From assembly GCF_001039355.2 (NCBI RefSeq), contig NW_019775391.1:400766-427612 (forward strand): 26,847 nt of DNA, given 5' to 3'. This DNA is from Lingula anatina (Eukaryota > Brachiopoda > Lingulata > Lingulida > Lingulidae). Shown here piece after piece: positions 9,785 through 20,565 of the stretch; the first letter of the stretch is position 1, and every line of letters starts with the position of its first letter. The position numbers and the translations under genes are program-made. The notes below the pieces were generated by a model. The model was given only the letters and a program-made list of their open reading frames with translations. It had not been told where the DNA came from and searched no databases.

Positions 9785-10224
9785 GTTTCCATTGACAGGA
9801 ATTACTACCAATATGCATTCCCAACAGATAGTGAAAGAAGGCAGCAAGAGGAAAACTTTGAAAGGAGATCTATTTTAACATGCCAGGTGATTCCTAAAAA
9901 CTGGTAGTTGATAGCAGGTACATGCGTGAAGTACAGCTTATCCTGTACTCTCATACTGTTAGCATGTCTTAACACATGTTATGTCATATGTTATCATTAT
10001 TATTTTTTAATATATATAGCCAATATTGATCTGTATGTATCTATGTATGTTTTTGAACTTTTTGACAAGACTGGTGTACCTTTGAACGTGTATTGTACCT
10101 AATATGGTATGTTTGGCCTAATTTTACAGTTGTAGGAACCTGACGGCGTGTTGCTCATGAAAATATGCTCAACCCAGATTAGGCCTTGACTTTAGCCTAG
10201 ATTGTGTCATACATGTTTGATAGC
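9785..10224. other. Non-coding stretch
   Basis: AT-rich sequence with a chance 64-codon frame at 9908-10102 and no recognisable feature. Confidence 0.4.
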
Positions 10225-10296
10225 TGCTCTATAGCCAAGTGGTGGGTAGCGTGCACTACGTTATTAGCATGTGTTTGTGTTCGGCATTTATGTTAT
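10225..10296 (+). repeat. tRNA-like remnant (possible SINE head)
   Basis: TAGCCAAGTGG at 10232-10242 fits the RNA polymerase III A-box (TRGCNNARYNNG), and the sequence continues GTGGGTAGCGTGCACTA like a tRNA D-arm and anticodon stem. A B-box-like GTTCGGCAT (7 of 9 against GTTCRANNC) lies at 10279, 47 bp after the A-box start, a spacing normal for tRNA genes. The acceptor stem does not pair, so it is not a working tRNA. No second copy was seen in the window. Confidence 0.25.
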
Positions 10297-11549
10297 GTTA
10301 TATAACATTTGGTTTTAGCAATACCAGAAAAAAGGTTAACTGTAGAATTAATGTTTGCATATGCTTTTTAGCAAAAATGAAATGAATAGAAAAATTAATG
10401 ATAGAATTATTTAAATAAAATTCATGATTGATTTGGAAAAGGATGGCTGTTGAAGAATGGTGGTAGTACGTATTGTTTTGTTAGCAAAGGCCCTCTTAGA
10501 TAATGGAGTTACTGTGAAGTCTTTTATACAGGTATGTTGATTTGTACACAGGAAATACAGGTGTGAAGTTAAAACTTCAAATGGCAGTATCGAAAAAAAA
10601 TTTCGACAAATGTTGAACATTGGATTAAAATGTGAGTGTGACAAAAAAGGTGGATCTATTTCACAAAAAGAGAAAATTTCAATTATTTGGGCTGGAACAA
10701 AAGCTGGAATAGAAGTTTTAATCCTTGCAACATGTGTTATTGTTGTAATGTTCCTTGATGTCTAAGCAAAATTATAATTTGTTATATTTAAAACTGGGTT
10801 CATTTAAAACTAAGTTTGGCAAATTACTGGTGGAAAATGCTTTATCTAAATAGATTTTTTAAAGTTCTTTTTATACTATACCACTGTATCTTGGATGACA
10901 GAAAATTTTTGAACAAATCTCTCATCATGAACTTCCCAGGGCTCGCTGAATCTCAGTTGAGACTAAACTTGTAGAAGTTTTATATTATGAAATGGACAAA
11001 GTTTTCTAAAAAAAAAACTGTAATTTTCAGGCTCACAAATGTGAAAATGACCAAAATTAAATAAAATTTGATAAGAAATTTTCTGAGTATTTACCAGGAA
11101 TCAGAATTATTTGGGTAATTATTAGGTTATTAGAATGATACAAGGTATGTTTTTAATAATAATAATATTGAATAATAATAATAATAAAGTGGGGGGGGAG
11201 ATCAGATTACCCACCTATCTGTCCATCCGTTTGGCAAGTTGTCAGGTATTAAATCAATAAGAGCAACTTCAAGACAATCAAGATCTTAACAAGTTGTTAT
11301 GCGCCAAAATATTTTCATGATTTTGCCCTTTTTTAAACAATTTTTCCAATAATTATATTGAAACTTTTATATTGCCTGGATGAAATCTTGTTTTACCATT
11401 TGCTCCTAAGATTTTATATTACTAGAACTGCAAAGAGAGAACAACTTAACATGTTTTTCTCTTTTTTTGTGGATTTTCAGATAATTTAGTTCTGATAATT
11501 TTGTCAGATCAGCTGAAGTAATTGCTTACATACAGGATAACCTTCTACA
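10297..11549. other. AT-rich non-coding stretch
   Basis: No gene seen. A minus-strand frame at 10411-10644 (77 codons) has no recognisable features. The stretch includes the AAT repeat and G run listed separately. Confidence 0.45.
11155..11198. repeat. (AAT)n repeat followed by a run of 8 G
   Basis: About ten AAT triplets with one interruption (TATTG) at 11155-11187, then GGGGGGGG at 11191-11198. Confidence 0.9.
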
Positions 11550-11593
11550 TGGTGATACACCTAAATTTTCAGCTCACACACCACTGTCTGTCT
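11550..11593 (+). repeat. Direct repeat flanking a family 1 element, left copy
   Basis: TGGTGATACACCTAA followed by TTTTCAGCTCACACACCAC and TGTCTGT ends just before the MITE-like element at 11601. The same sequence resumes right after the element at 11769, with an 8-10-bp insertion (CTTAGTAA region) and two extra bases (AT). The repeat is far longer than a normal target-site duplication. Confidence 0.85.
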
Positions 11594-11600
11594 AGTTTGC

Positions 11601-11767
11601 AGGCTCGTAGCCAGCAGTTTCAAAAGGGGGGTTCTTTTTTTCTGAAAAAGTGGACCTTTTACCATAAAACCATCATGGACCTAGTTAAAATTTTACCTAG
11701 AGGGGTCCCTTTTCCGACAAAAAGGGTGGTTCCTTCGACCTCCCCCCTCCCCCATGGCTATGGGCCT
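11601..11767 (-). mobile_element. MITE-like element, family 1, inverted copy (167 bp)
   Basis: The ends AGGCTCGTAGCCAG (left) and ATGGCTATGGGCCT (right) are inverted relative to each other. The interior follows the reverse complement of 20742-20909 in order: TTTCAAAAGGGGGGTTCTTT, CTGAAAAAGTGGACCTTTTA, AAATTTTACC and AAAAAGGGTGGTTCCTTCGA. It contains no coding sequence and is presumably mobilised by a transposase encoded elsewhere. The overlapping 88-codon frame is a chance product of the element. Confidence 0.9.
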
Positions 11768-11768
11768 G

Positions 11769-11820
11769 TGGTGATACACCTAACTTAGTAAGTTTTCAGC
11801 TCACACACCACATGTCTGTT
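11769..11820 (+). repeat. Direct repeat flanking a family 1 element, right copy
   Basis: Begins TGGTGATACACCTAAC immediately after the element and ends CATGTCTGTT. Same order as the copy at 11550-11593, with a small internal insertion. Confidence 0.85.
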
Positions 11821-11962
11821 CATTTTGTCACCATCTCTCTGTGGTGTGAACAGCATTGTGAACAGCATGAAGGGAGTGAGATAAAACCAATAAATTGAAA
11901 AATTCAGTCCACTTATAAATCCCTCACCATGTATAGATAAGTAGGTATTGCTTGTATAAGGC
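11821..11962. other. Short non-coding stretch
   Basis: Nothing recognised beyond a short direct repeat, GTGAACAGCAT, around 11847-11869. Confidence 0.4.
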
Positions 11963-11964
11963 AT

Positions 11965-12007
<43 letters not shown>

Positions 12008-12014
12008 TTATTTT
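11963..12014. repeat. (TTTA)n microsatellite
   Basis: About twelve uninterrupted ATTT units. A chance frame of repeated Leu-Phe-Ile-Tyr residues across it is not a gene. Confidence 0.95.
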
Positions 12015-12334
12015 CATTCATCACCTTCAGTCATGTTGATGACTGCTACTTGTAATTGTTTTGACATCATTATTCTTGGGGAATCTCTCATCTTTACGCA
12101 ATCGATTTTCTTTTGTTGTTCATTTGCTTTTTTCGTTTTGCATCCTTATGCAGATTGTTGAAGGAATTGTAGTTTGTTGTACAGCAAGATGCACTTTTAC
12201 CAGTTGTGTTTCTCTCGTTCCTTTTTCTACCTTTCATTACTTACAATAATTCAATAAAAGGTAGAAGTAACAGACTCATTAAGGTTAAGTGGCTTGCTCC
12301 TCATGTGCACTTCTTAGGGCAGCTATGTTCAAGA

Positions 12335-12336
<2 letters not shown>

Positions 12337-12374
<38 letters not shown>
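12337..12374. repeat. (GT)n microsatellite
   Basis: Nineteen uninterrupted GT units, followed by a degraded TGTGTGCGTGTGTGC tail at 12384-12400. Encodes the chance VCVCVC and THTHTH peptides on the two strands. Confidence 0.95.
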
Positions 12375-12376
<2 letters not shown>

Positions 12377-12586
12377 GTGCACACATGTGTGCGTGTGTGC
12401 AGGTGAAAAATGGGATTAGAATTGTACGTTTTTGTGATAAAATCAGAAAAATTTAGCATTTCAAATTTAGGAAACTTTTTCATTATTGTTTAAACTGTTT
12501 CATTATTGCAGTACTGATCAAGGATGTCTTGAAGGAGTTGGTAATTACTTCACCTAAACCTACTTGAAATAACTTCAGCCTCTCAA

Positions 12587-12623
12587 AATCTTAAAATGTA
12601 ATCTTAAAGGTAATCTTAAAATG
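12587..12623. repeat. Short tandem repeat of ATCTTAAA
   Basis: Three copies of ATCTTAAA spaced 12-15 bp apart (AATCTTAAAATGTAATCTTA and onward). Small local slippage-type duplication. Confidence 0.7.
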
Positions 12624-14096
12624 ACATTGTTGCTCTTGGAAGGGAGGAAGGGTGGGCTGATGACGCCATACACTTGATCACTGTGAAATATGGGTGAACC
12701 TGGCAATCAAGGCATTGACACGTAAACTGAGTGTCATTTCTCTTTTTTTTCCTCTGTCAAAGCAACATGAGGGTAGGGGAAGGGTGAGGGCAGAGGCAGT
12801 TTACCTAGTTTACACTGAATATGTCTAGATACAGATAAGATTTTCTCACTAAGACTGAGTTCATCTTTGTGGATTGTGTCAACACAGAGTGAAACTAGTG
12901 GCATCAGCTATATATTGTTTTGTCTGTTGTTGTCAACCAGAATATTTTTCACTTGCTATCTGTTAGTCTTACAGTAGAATTATACCAGACTGATTGTTTT
13001 GGAAGACTTTTCATTCTGAATTTGAATTATTTAGTTTTAGACAAATAGTTAGATAAATATAAATGTCAAATCAGTGGAGCCTTTTTGTATATATTTAAAT
13101 AATAACTTATCTCTGGCAAAATTAACCAGAGACTGTGATTGTAAAGTTAGGGCTCATTCCTAATAAAACTATCATTTTATATCCATTGATCCAACTCTAA
13201 CCCTCCAACCTAAATCTCCAAGTATTCAGATATATCATTGTTGTATTTATGCCCCCCTCCAAATCCAGCACCCCTTGTATTCAGTTGCCCACCCATTGTC
13301 CACACTTAGCACCTTTAGTTTTTTTTTGTATTTTTTTTTTCTAAAAGGTCCACTTTCATCTCTGCTAATGGTAGTATGTTTTCTTTAATCTTCTTTCAAT
13401 TGCATTTTATTCCAGCTAAAATATTGTGAAAGTACTTATAGTCATGGAAAATACTTCATAAAGTTTCTGCATTGTATTGCTGTCATCAAAAACCTTGACA
13501 AAAGAAAGGTGAATAAACTTTTAATACATTTAGTTTTGCATGTGAAATTTTTGTAAATAAAATCATGACCACTGGCAATTTAAGCCAGATTAATGCCCAA
13601 TGGGTTAGGGTTATTTAGTTTTATTATTATTCCAGTCTATGTCCACTGGCAAAAACTCCCTGCCTGCCTCTTATATATGGGAAAAAAACTGAGGTACAGC
13701 ATGTGTCGACTTGCTTTTAAAAAAATTGTTTCAAAAAATAGGTTTTAAATGTAGTCTCTCTGGATGAACAAGAATCCGAATGTGATACTCTAAATTATAG
13801 GTTTGTTAGCATTGTCATATTAAGTCTATGTATCATGTATCTGACACTCTTGCAGGTTGTAGATAATTGTAAGAATAACAAACATGTTGTTCAAGTGGTA
13901 TAATATGGCCTGTGAGGTGGTGACTGCTGCTATCTATTAGACATAAACTTGTGCATGACTGGCGGGCAGAGGAAGCGGACCCCGTGACGCAAGTCGTAAA
14001 AACTGGCATTTCCATTTATGGCTTTGTCCAGTGTCAGAATTAAAGTATAATGGGTAAAAAAAAAAGGCTGACCAATAGTCTACATAAGAAAGTCTA

Positions 14097-14343
14097 AGGT
14101 TGCGCTCACAATGATACCTTGGTATAAGGTAGTTCAAATGAACTCAGCGGGGACTCTTGCTTAATGCAATCAGAATAGAAGATAAACAGTCCTGCTGATG
14201 TTGAGTAGCATACAGAAAAGCTGGTGATTATACAAGTGCTTTGGAAACAAGAAGAGGCGCATTAATCTGATTGCATTCAGTGAGAGTCCCCATCAAGTTA
14301 GTTCTAACCACCTAGTACAATAGTTTCATTGTGAAAGCACCCT
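14097..14343 (+). mobile_element. MITE-like element, family 2, copy 2
   Basis: The left end AGGTTGCGCTCACAATG pairs with the right end, whose reverse complement reads AGGGTGCTTTCACAATG. TA lies on both sides (TA|AGG...CCT|TA), consistent with a TA target-site duplication. The interior has an extended imperfect inverted repeat: GGACTCTTGCTTAATGCAAT on the left against ATTGCATTCAGTGAGAGTCC on the right. The blocks shared with 3167-3400 keep the same order. Confidence 0.85.
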
Positions 14344-14444
14344 TAGGTAAAATAAAGAGAGATAGTAAATTAGTAAATAGCTTTATCCAGTTGACAGAGA
14401 GATTCATTATACATGCAGTTTTATAAACAAATGAGTTTACTGTA

Positions 14445-14661
14445 AGGCTGTATTCCCAGAGCTTTTAGATCGATCTATCCCCATGGGGAGTCTCACTAGA
14501 TTCCTGTCAGATAATACGGCTTAAATGTCCGTCCCGCCTACTACAAGCTGTAAGGGGGTAATTACCTTTCGTGTCCGCTCGGCTGACAGCTATTTAGCGT
14601 GAACCCCCAGGGAGTTAGGTCGATCTAAAGTAGATCGATCTTATCTCTGGAAATGGGGTCT
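14445..14661. mobile_element. MITE-like element, family 3 (single copy)
   Basis: Imperfect inverted ends: left AGGCTGTATTCCCAGAG then AGATCGATCTA, and right (reverse complement) AGACCCCATTTCCAGAG then AGATCGATCTA. The arms also share a CCCCATGGGG / CCCCTGGGGG-like block. It lies about 100 bp after the family 2 copy, suggesting nested or clustered insertion. GC is higher than in the flanks. No coding potential. Confidence 0.65.
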
Positions 14662-16212
14662 AAGACATGTAAAACAAAGTCTACTCGATTAACATGATCA
14701 TGGATTAATAGTTTATGTAAAACTGAACCCTTTTAATTGACTGTCATTGTTAATTTAGTTCTGCATTTATTGTGAGTTTTAAGTGATAATTCCTGTTGCA
14801 GTTTAATTTGAGCGTGATGGAGTTAAATGCAGTTTTATTGCCAGTAGCTTTAAAGGGATCCTATGGACCATTGCATAGTATTTAGGGCTTTTATACCTCG
14901 TTGTGGCTTTCTCATTGTAAACTGATACTTGGTGTATGCAGTCTGCCCTCTCTGTGAGGTCAGCCATGCAGACACAACATTGGAAAAGGTTTTCAAGCAC
15001 CCCTTAGGGAGAACGAAGATCACTATATAGACCCGTCTGCAAAGGCTTCCCCAGTTAATAAAGGAATATAATAAGATTTGAGAAAATAGTGACCCAGAAA
15101 TGTGGCAGAGTGTGTCCAAGTGGTCCAAGGAATTGAAGAGAACCTGCATATGGCCACTGCCACCTGGGACTGTTGCAGAAACAGAACATTACTTTCAGGT
15201 GTATTTGGAGTGCTAGAAAACTCTCTCTCTTTTTTTTTTTCTTGAAATATGTTCCAAATTTCCTGAAAGTAGTTGTAGAAGAGCAGACCGTAGAGTTCAC
15301 ATGTGCCTGGTTAACTGTTTCCGTACCACAAACCTGTGCACAACTAAACAAATTCGATAATTGTGTTTTTACTGATTTATTTGTTTTATTGGAACCAGCA
15401 CTGGTGGAATGAAAAGTGAAAAGGGGTTTCTGGTTAGATGGAAAGGGAACCTGCTCTGCAGACTCAGCTGTTGAAACCTACTGTCAAATGAAGTGCAGTT
15501 CCTTTGAAGTCACAGAAGTCATCAAATAAAAGAAAAACAATGTCAAAAACCAAAGTTTATAACAACCAAGGCTGTTTTTTGAAAATGCTTTGCATAAATT
15601 TAATAAAATGTTCTTCATAACTTTTTTCATATGACTAAACCATTAATTAGGTAAGGTTTTTGATGAAGGTCAAAATGCTAGCGTCATAGATTGTTAATTA
15701 CTATAGGATGATTTTCAACAGAGACTTACAATGACATAAATAAGTCTCTTCATCTGACATCAGGGCCCTGAAATGTCAGGTTAACTGATGAAATAGAATA
15801 ATGCTAATTATTACACCTACAACAGTTAAAACAGTAAAAATATGAGACTGGAGCATATGTAGCAATGCACACAAGATCAAGTTCACAAAAAATTTGAGTT
15901 GAAAGTTACAAATTTCTTAGATTTTGACTGAAATATTTTGCAACCTTCATTCTGGGATAAATCTATTTGGTGCATTAAATAATGTAACCATAAACCCTAA
16001 ACATTATCCATTTCAGACCTTTTGACCTGATATCTAAACTACAGCACAAGTATTACTGATCTATCCAGGGTCACAGTACACTTAAATTTTTGGTTCTTAA
16101 GTTAATACTTACAATACCTTTTGTTGATTTGTAGAACAGCCCCCAGACTGCAATGTATTCCTTGCTTTGCCATAAAGAGTGTAAATTAAGAAAGCTCACC
16201 CCAGTATAAATG
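14662..16212. other. Non-coding stretch
   Basis: Four short overlapping frames at 14803-15412 on both strands carry no recognisable motif. Positions 14990-15200 are somewhat GC-richer and contain E-box-like CATATG and CACCTG sequences. No exon could be supported. Confidence 0.4.
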
Positions 16213-16410
16213 AAGGTGGGTGGATAGGTGGATACAGTAAGTAAGTGGATATGAAAATGGAGGGGATGGATGAATACTGTGGATAGTTAGGTATGTGGGT
16301 CTAAAGGTGGGTGGATAGGTGGATATAGTAAGGTAAATGGATATGAAAGTGGATGGATAAGGAGGGGATGGATGGATGGAGCTGGGTGGATAAGGAGAAG
16401 GGTGGAGGGG
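16213..16410. repeat. GGATA-rich minisatellite with a ~91-bp tandem unit
   Basis: AAGGTGGGTGGATAGGTGGA starts at 16213 and again at 16304, giving a 91-bp period. Both units continue through TACAGTAAG / TATAGTAAG and GGATATGAAA. Within them short GGAT, GGATA and GGATG words repeat, and (GGAT)n is cleanest at 16366-16380. The strand is purine-rich throughout. A minus-strand peptide of Ser/Pro/His/Ile is a by-product. Confidence 0.85.
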
Positions 16411-16500
16411 CAGATTGATTTATGATTTTTTTAATACTACTGTGCATAGATGTAAAATGTTGTGAAAAGATTTTTTCAACAAACATGATGGAAGACTTCT

Positions 16501-16575
16501 TGTCGTGGTCTAACTGGTAGGACAGGTGCATTGCGGTACTTTGAGTGTCTTCTGTATCAGTCAGTTAAATTATGG
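16501..16575 (+). repeat. Second tRNA-like remnant (weak)
   Basis: GTGGTCTAACTGGTAGGAC at about 16507-16525 resembles the D-arm and A-box of Glu/Asp-type tRNAs. The B-box position holds only a poor match (GTTAAATTA). This could be the head of an old tRNA-derived SINE or a chance match. Confidence 0.15.
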
Positions 16576-17794
16576 CATTGTCTACAGCCCAGGTTACTAA
16601 CAACAACTCTTTTGTCCTTTGTTTTTGGTTCTTCTTACAGTACTCTTCACTAGCATGACCCAACATTGCAGCCATCTTGTCTCACTGGGGTTTGTCTGTG
16701 TGTTGAGTACACATCTCCCAGGAAGACATTACGTGTTGCGTATTCAGAGTAATCCATTGTTTAATTGATATTGTTAAGTAAATAAGGGTTATTGACAACT
16801 GTGGTATCATTTGCAGACTTAAATTAAGTGTACTGCACGTGTGACAGTCCCGGAGGATATTAATATAATTTAACGATAATGATAAGAAAATTTAATCACC
16901 TATTTAAAAGTATTAATTCAACAGATTTTGGAGAAAATGATGGATATGATTATGATTTCAAATTGTTTAGCTAACTGAAGTTCGAATCTACTAGAATTTT
17001 GTACATCACTTTTAATTGTATATTTACAAGTGTGTTAATTCCTATTTCTGTATTTGAAAGTAGTTTGTTGTATATTGATGGATGTTCTACAGAAGATATT
17101 TTAAATTTCCACAAGATATTTCAGCTTCTTAGTTCCAAAAAGGAAATTTTGAAATAAAACTTCCAAAAAACATCACCACTTAGGAGAGAGGGAAGTGAAT
17201 ATGATCACTGAATGAAGACATTGGCTGTACATACAGTACAAGAGCCTTTTCAGATTATGGCTCTAAGTTTTTTATAAAATGTTATACTATTCATAACTGA
17301 CAGCAAAATATGATGATCCTATTTTGGTCCATACCTTTTTTTTTCAAAGTGCAAGTCATCGGTAGCTAAATATGCATTTCTCTGTCAACAAAGGTTGAAA
17401 TTCTCAATGTAAAATGTGATTGCCTCAGATACTATGTACTTTGACTTGTGACCGCCTGCAGACCAGCTGCTAATAATAAGGCAAGATAGCCTACCTAGAA
17501 TTTTCATGCAGCATTTAGGCATTATGCTAATTGTAACTTATGGTTATTTTTCAAATAAATTTGCCTCTAACTTGAATCAATATCATCAGATCTTGGTAAG
17601 AGCATGCCAAAAATGCTTTAACATCTGCTCAAAGCCAAATTAAGGCCTGGCCACACTTTTTTTTCTGTTAAAGGCTTTATAAAATTTTTTTAAACCATGG
17701 TAGAGTTCTGGTGACCTGCCTGTCTCAACATTACTTTTTGAGCGAGCAAGCTGAAGGTAGAATTGGACAGTTAATAGAAATTAAGTTTGAAATG

Positions 17795-17807
17795 TTTTTT
17801 TTTTTTT
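17795..17807. repeat. Poly-T run
   Basis: Thirteen T, followed by a short GTTATTGTTGTTG stretch. Confidence 0.8.
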
Positions 17808-17993
17808 GTTATTGTTGTTGAATGCTTTGAAGCATTGTTCTCTGAAGTTTTTTCTGTATATTTAAAATGTGAAACATCATATCATATATTCTCAATACAA
17901 TTCTCAACTGTTCATTATCAATGGTCCCACCGCAGTCCCATTGGTTTTGTTGCTAGGTTTGACTTAAGAAGAGAATTTTTTCTAAATTTTTGT

Positions 17994-17996
<3 letters not shown>

Positions 17997-18024
<28 letters not shown>
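17997..18024. repeat. Poly-A run (28 A)
   Basis: The longest homopolymer in the window. It could be the tail of an old retroposed sequence on the plus strand, but there is no polyadenylation signal close upstream and no clear target-site duplication, so it may be a simple slippage product. Confidence 0.9.
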
Positions 18025-18171
18025 CAAGTATGATTTGTACACATCTCTGCTTAAATGAAGAATGTGTTTGATCACAAGATATTCAGTGTGTCTCTGTTAC
18101 ATGTACACTCACGGTGTTTACTGGTAACAACATGGATTTAACATAATACAATATAATACAGAGGGAATCCT

Positions 18172-18181
18172 CCCCCCCCCC
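18172..18181. repeat. Poly-C run
   Basis: Ten C. A similar run of eleven C is at 23868-23878. Confidence 0.85.
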
Positions 18182-20413
18182 TATTTCTGTTATAACAGAT
18201 ATCATGTTGGGTGTCATATTTGCGAGGTCATGGTGAACCTTAAGTCCTACATGTCAGTCAGAGTGTTAAGGGAACATTACAGGTGTGATGTGTGATATAA
18301 TTGATGACCATTAAATGAGTAAACAGCAATGTTAGTCATGAAGGGAGGCTCACCTTTTTGGTTTTCTTTGATGTTATGTATGAGTTGGTAACAAACTGCA
18401 TCTTGCTGATTTAACTTACAATGGTTAAAGAAAGAAATACGAACAGCATAATATTTCCCCTTTAGTACACGTTACTGATTTTTTGAGCCAGTAGGATTTT
18501 CACGAAGTAACTTCAGGTTTAAAGTAGACTTAGCTTAAAGACCAAAGATTTTAGTCTGCTTTGACTCAAAGAAGATCCAGTACATTGAAATAAGGCAGTT
18601 TGCTTGCTTTAAAATTAGTGGCCTACTACAGTTTTATCTAGCTTGTATTAACCAATATGTTGGTCTGAAAATTCTTTAATAAAACCAGCCCCAAAACCTA
18701 CCTCTTTTAACTTGTTTAAGTTATGTATTATCTGTATGTTATTTTATAATGCTGCTGAGAAGTTGCTCCAATATTGCTAAACCATATTGAGTCGATTTCA
18801 CTTACAAAAATTCAGTGAGGTAAATACTTCAATTTATTTATGGTCAGCACTGAAAATAAATGTTAAAATGAAAGTTTTGTTATACTTGACTGAAGACACA
18901 GTGATGTGATTATATCCATCCTATGTACAATCTATATATTTTTGTACGTGAATAAAATTGTCTAGATTCAGTTGAATTTTTAAAAAATATTTTATCAAAG
19001 ATTAGAAACGATCTAGAAACCCTTTTCGTTTAAGATTGACTCAGTTGAATATTTTGGTAAAATTGTTTTCCAGTGAGAGGAATTGGTAAAAATTATAAGA
19101 ATGTAAATGCAAATTGCAGTGCAAATGAGTCATTACTTAGAAACCCATACTTGCACTAATCAAAGTCTTACAGGACAACTTATTAGATCTTTTGAAGTAC
19201 CCAAGCTGTTCTTGCATTATTATAAATTCAAGTTTCATGTCGGATTATGTAGAATGAAATGCAAAGTGACTTATTTCTAAATTCGGTTATAGATTTAAGA
19301 AAAAAAATACCCCCCTTTATGAGAAGCTTATGTATTAACCTTAGATTTGAAATTAAATTTCCCAAAAAAGTAAGTTGTTTAAGAGTGAACCATAAATCTC
19401 CATCTACAAGCACTGGAGTGTGGAAATTGAGGTGGTTCTGGGTCTTTTCCAATGCTAATTAGCCCTGGGTTTCCTTTTGATTGTTTAAAGTTTTTTTTTT
19501 ATAACTTCAAGATTTTCAATGAAAATTAGTACATATGGGAAGAATGTTACTCCCAACTCCAAGCCAGCTTGCAGAGTCAAAGAAGAGCAATTTTTGAATT
19601 TTCAAAAGAATGAGGTTTTAGTTCCACTGCAAGTACCCATCAGTGACTGTATACTGTAAATTTTGAGATTATGGGCAGAAAATACAGGATGCTTTGAGGT
19701 TTCAAAAATGAGATTTTAGTTAAAGCGCAGTGTTCTTTTGAATGTTTGAATTTTTGTGTTTTAGACAAAAGTAGATGGGAAAGTTTGTCTTTGCAGATAT
19801 TTTAGATCTCTCAAGAGTTGAATTCCTAAAGATGGTAACATATTTGATGATATGTGAAAGTATATTAAAATGCACGTTACAACTATTTCTGAGCATTGCA
19901 ATTAATTTATGAAACAAGTGATTTGGCCGTAAATAAAAAAACTCACATGGTATAGCCAGAAAGAGTAAAGATAGGCTAATTAGCTGAAATGCAGACATAT
20001 AAAAACTAATTGACTGAATAAGCAAATCAATGCGCAATAAAACTTTCTGAAGAAATGCATTACGACATGTACATGACTTGACGTTTTTGAAGTGTCTGTC
20101 TGATTCGGGATTTATGTTCACGAATGTCACCCACCCTCAAGTTATGCAATATTGCAATTTTTGAAGATAAATTTTTTTAACTACAAAAACATGCTTCCTT
20201 CCATGAACCATTTCACTTTCTATAATTTTTTTTTTTTCAGAATGTATGCACTTCTACATAAATCTAAAGGTTATATGAATTATTTTCTTTAATTAATGCC
20301 ATTAAAACCTATTAGTTTGTCTGTTGTTCTGCTTACTATGAACATTAGAAGTCTTGAATGATGTAATTGGCAGTTAACTGCAACCATGTGAGGAGGCATA
20401 CCTTGCTTTTGTC

Positions 20414-20428
20414 AAAAAAAAAAAAAAA
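20414..20428. repeat. Poly-A run (15 A)
   Basis: Uninterrupted A run in an AT-rich setting. No associated element recognised. Confidence 0.85.
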
Positions 20429-20464
20429 TGTGATATGTGGATTTTTTTTCTTGTCCTTTTTGTT

Positions 20465-20480
20465 CATATACATGTATATG
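20465..20480. repeat. 16-bp perfect palindrome
   Basis: CATATACATGTATATG is its own reverse complement. Related ACATGTA words recur elsewhere in the window (for example near 6835 and 18101), as is common in several marine invertebrate genomes. Confidence 0.8.
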
Positions 20481-20542
20481 TTCATCTTACATCTGAAATA
20501 AGGCGAACTGCCACCTCATTTGAAATAATGTTTTTTATCAAA

Positions 20543-20565
20543 TGAATAAATCAACGATTTATTCA
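20543..20565. repeat. Hairpin with 10-bp perfect stem and 3-base loop
   Basis: TGAATAAATC, loop AAC, GATTTATTCA. No T-rich terminator-like tail or gene is associated. Probably incidental in AT-rich DNA. Confidence 0.7.

Larger units (their letters stand above)
12015..14096. other. Non-coding stretch with simple repeats
   Basis: Several short frames (12061-12249, 12206-12406, 13833-14015 minus, 13937-14137 minus) have no recognisable content, and two of them are encoded largely by the GT repeat. Poly-T runs occur at about 13319-13340. No RNA gene or exon was supported. Confidence 0.45.

Noticed and set aside
11522-11788. 88-codon plus frame at 11.5-11.8 kb
   Set aside because: It runs through the family 1 element and both flanking direct repeats. 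Similar peptide pieces appear on the minus strand at 20704-20919 because that element is the same family.
11952-12161. Frame with repeated LFIY residues
   Set aside because: Translation of the TTTA microsatellite.
12206-12483. Frames with VCVCVC or THTHTH repeats across the GT microsatellite
   Set aside because: Direct translations of the dinucleotide repeat.
14850-14870. TTTAAAGGGATCCTATGG resembling the family 4 end
   Set aside because: Shares only the first ~10 bases, and no opposite inverted end was found within several hundred bases.
16501-16575. Functional tRNA gene
   Set aside because: Only the D-arm/A-box half matches. No acceptor stem pairing and a poor B-box, so kept only as a weak remnant.
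19720-20130. Longest frame in the window (136 codons, minus)
   Set aside because: AT-rich composition with Ile/Leu/Phe/Asn/Ser bias, no motif, no splice or promoter context, no second copy. A frame of this length is expected by chance somewhere in 27 kb on six frames.
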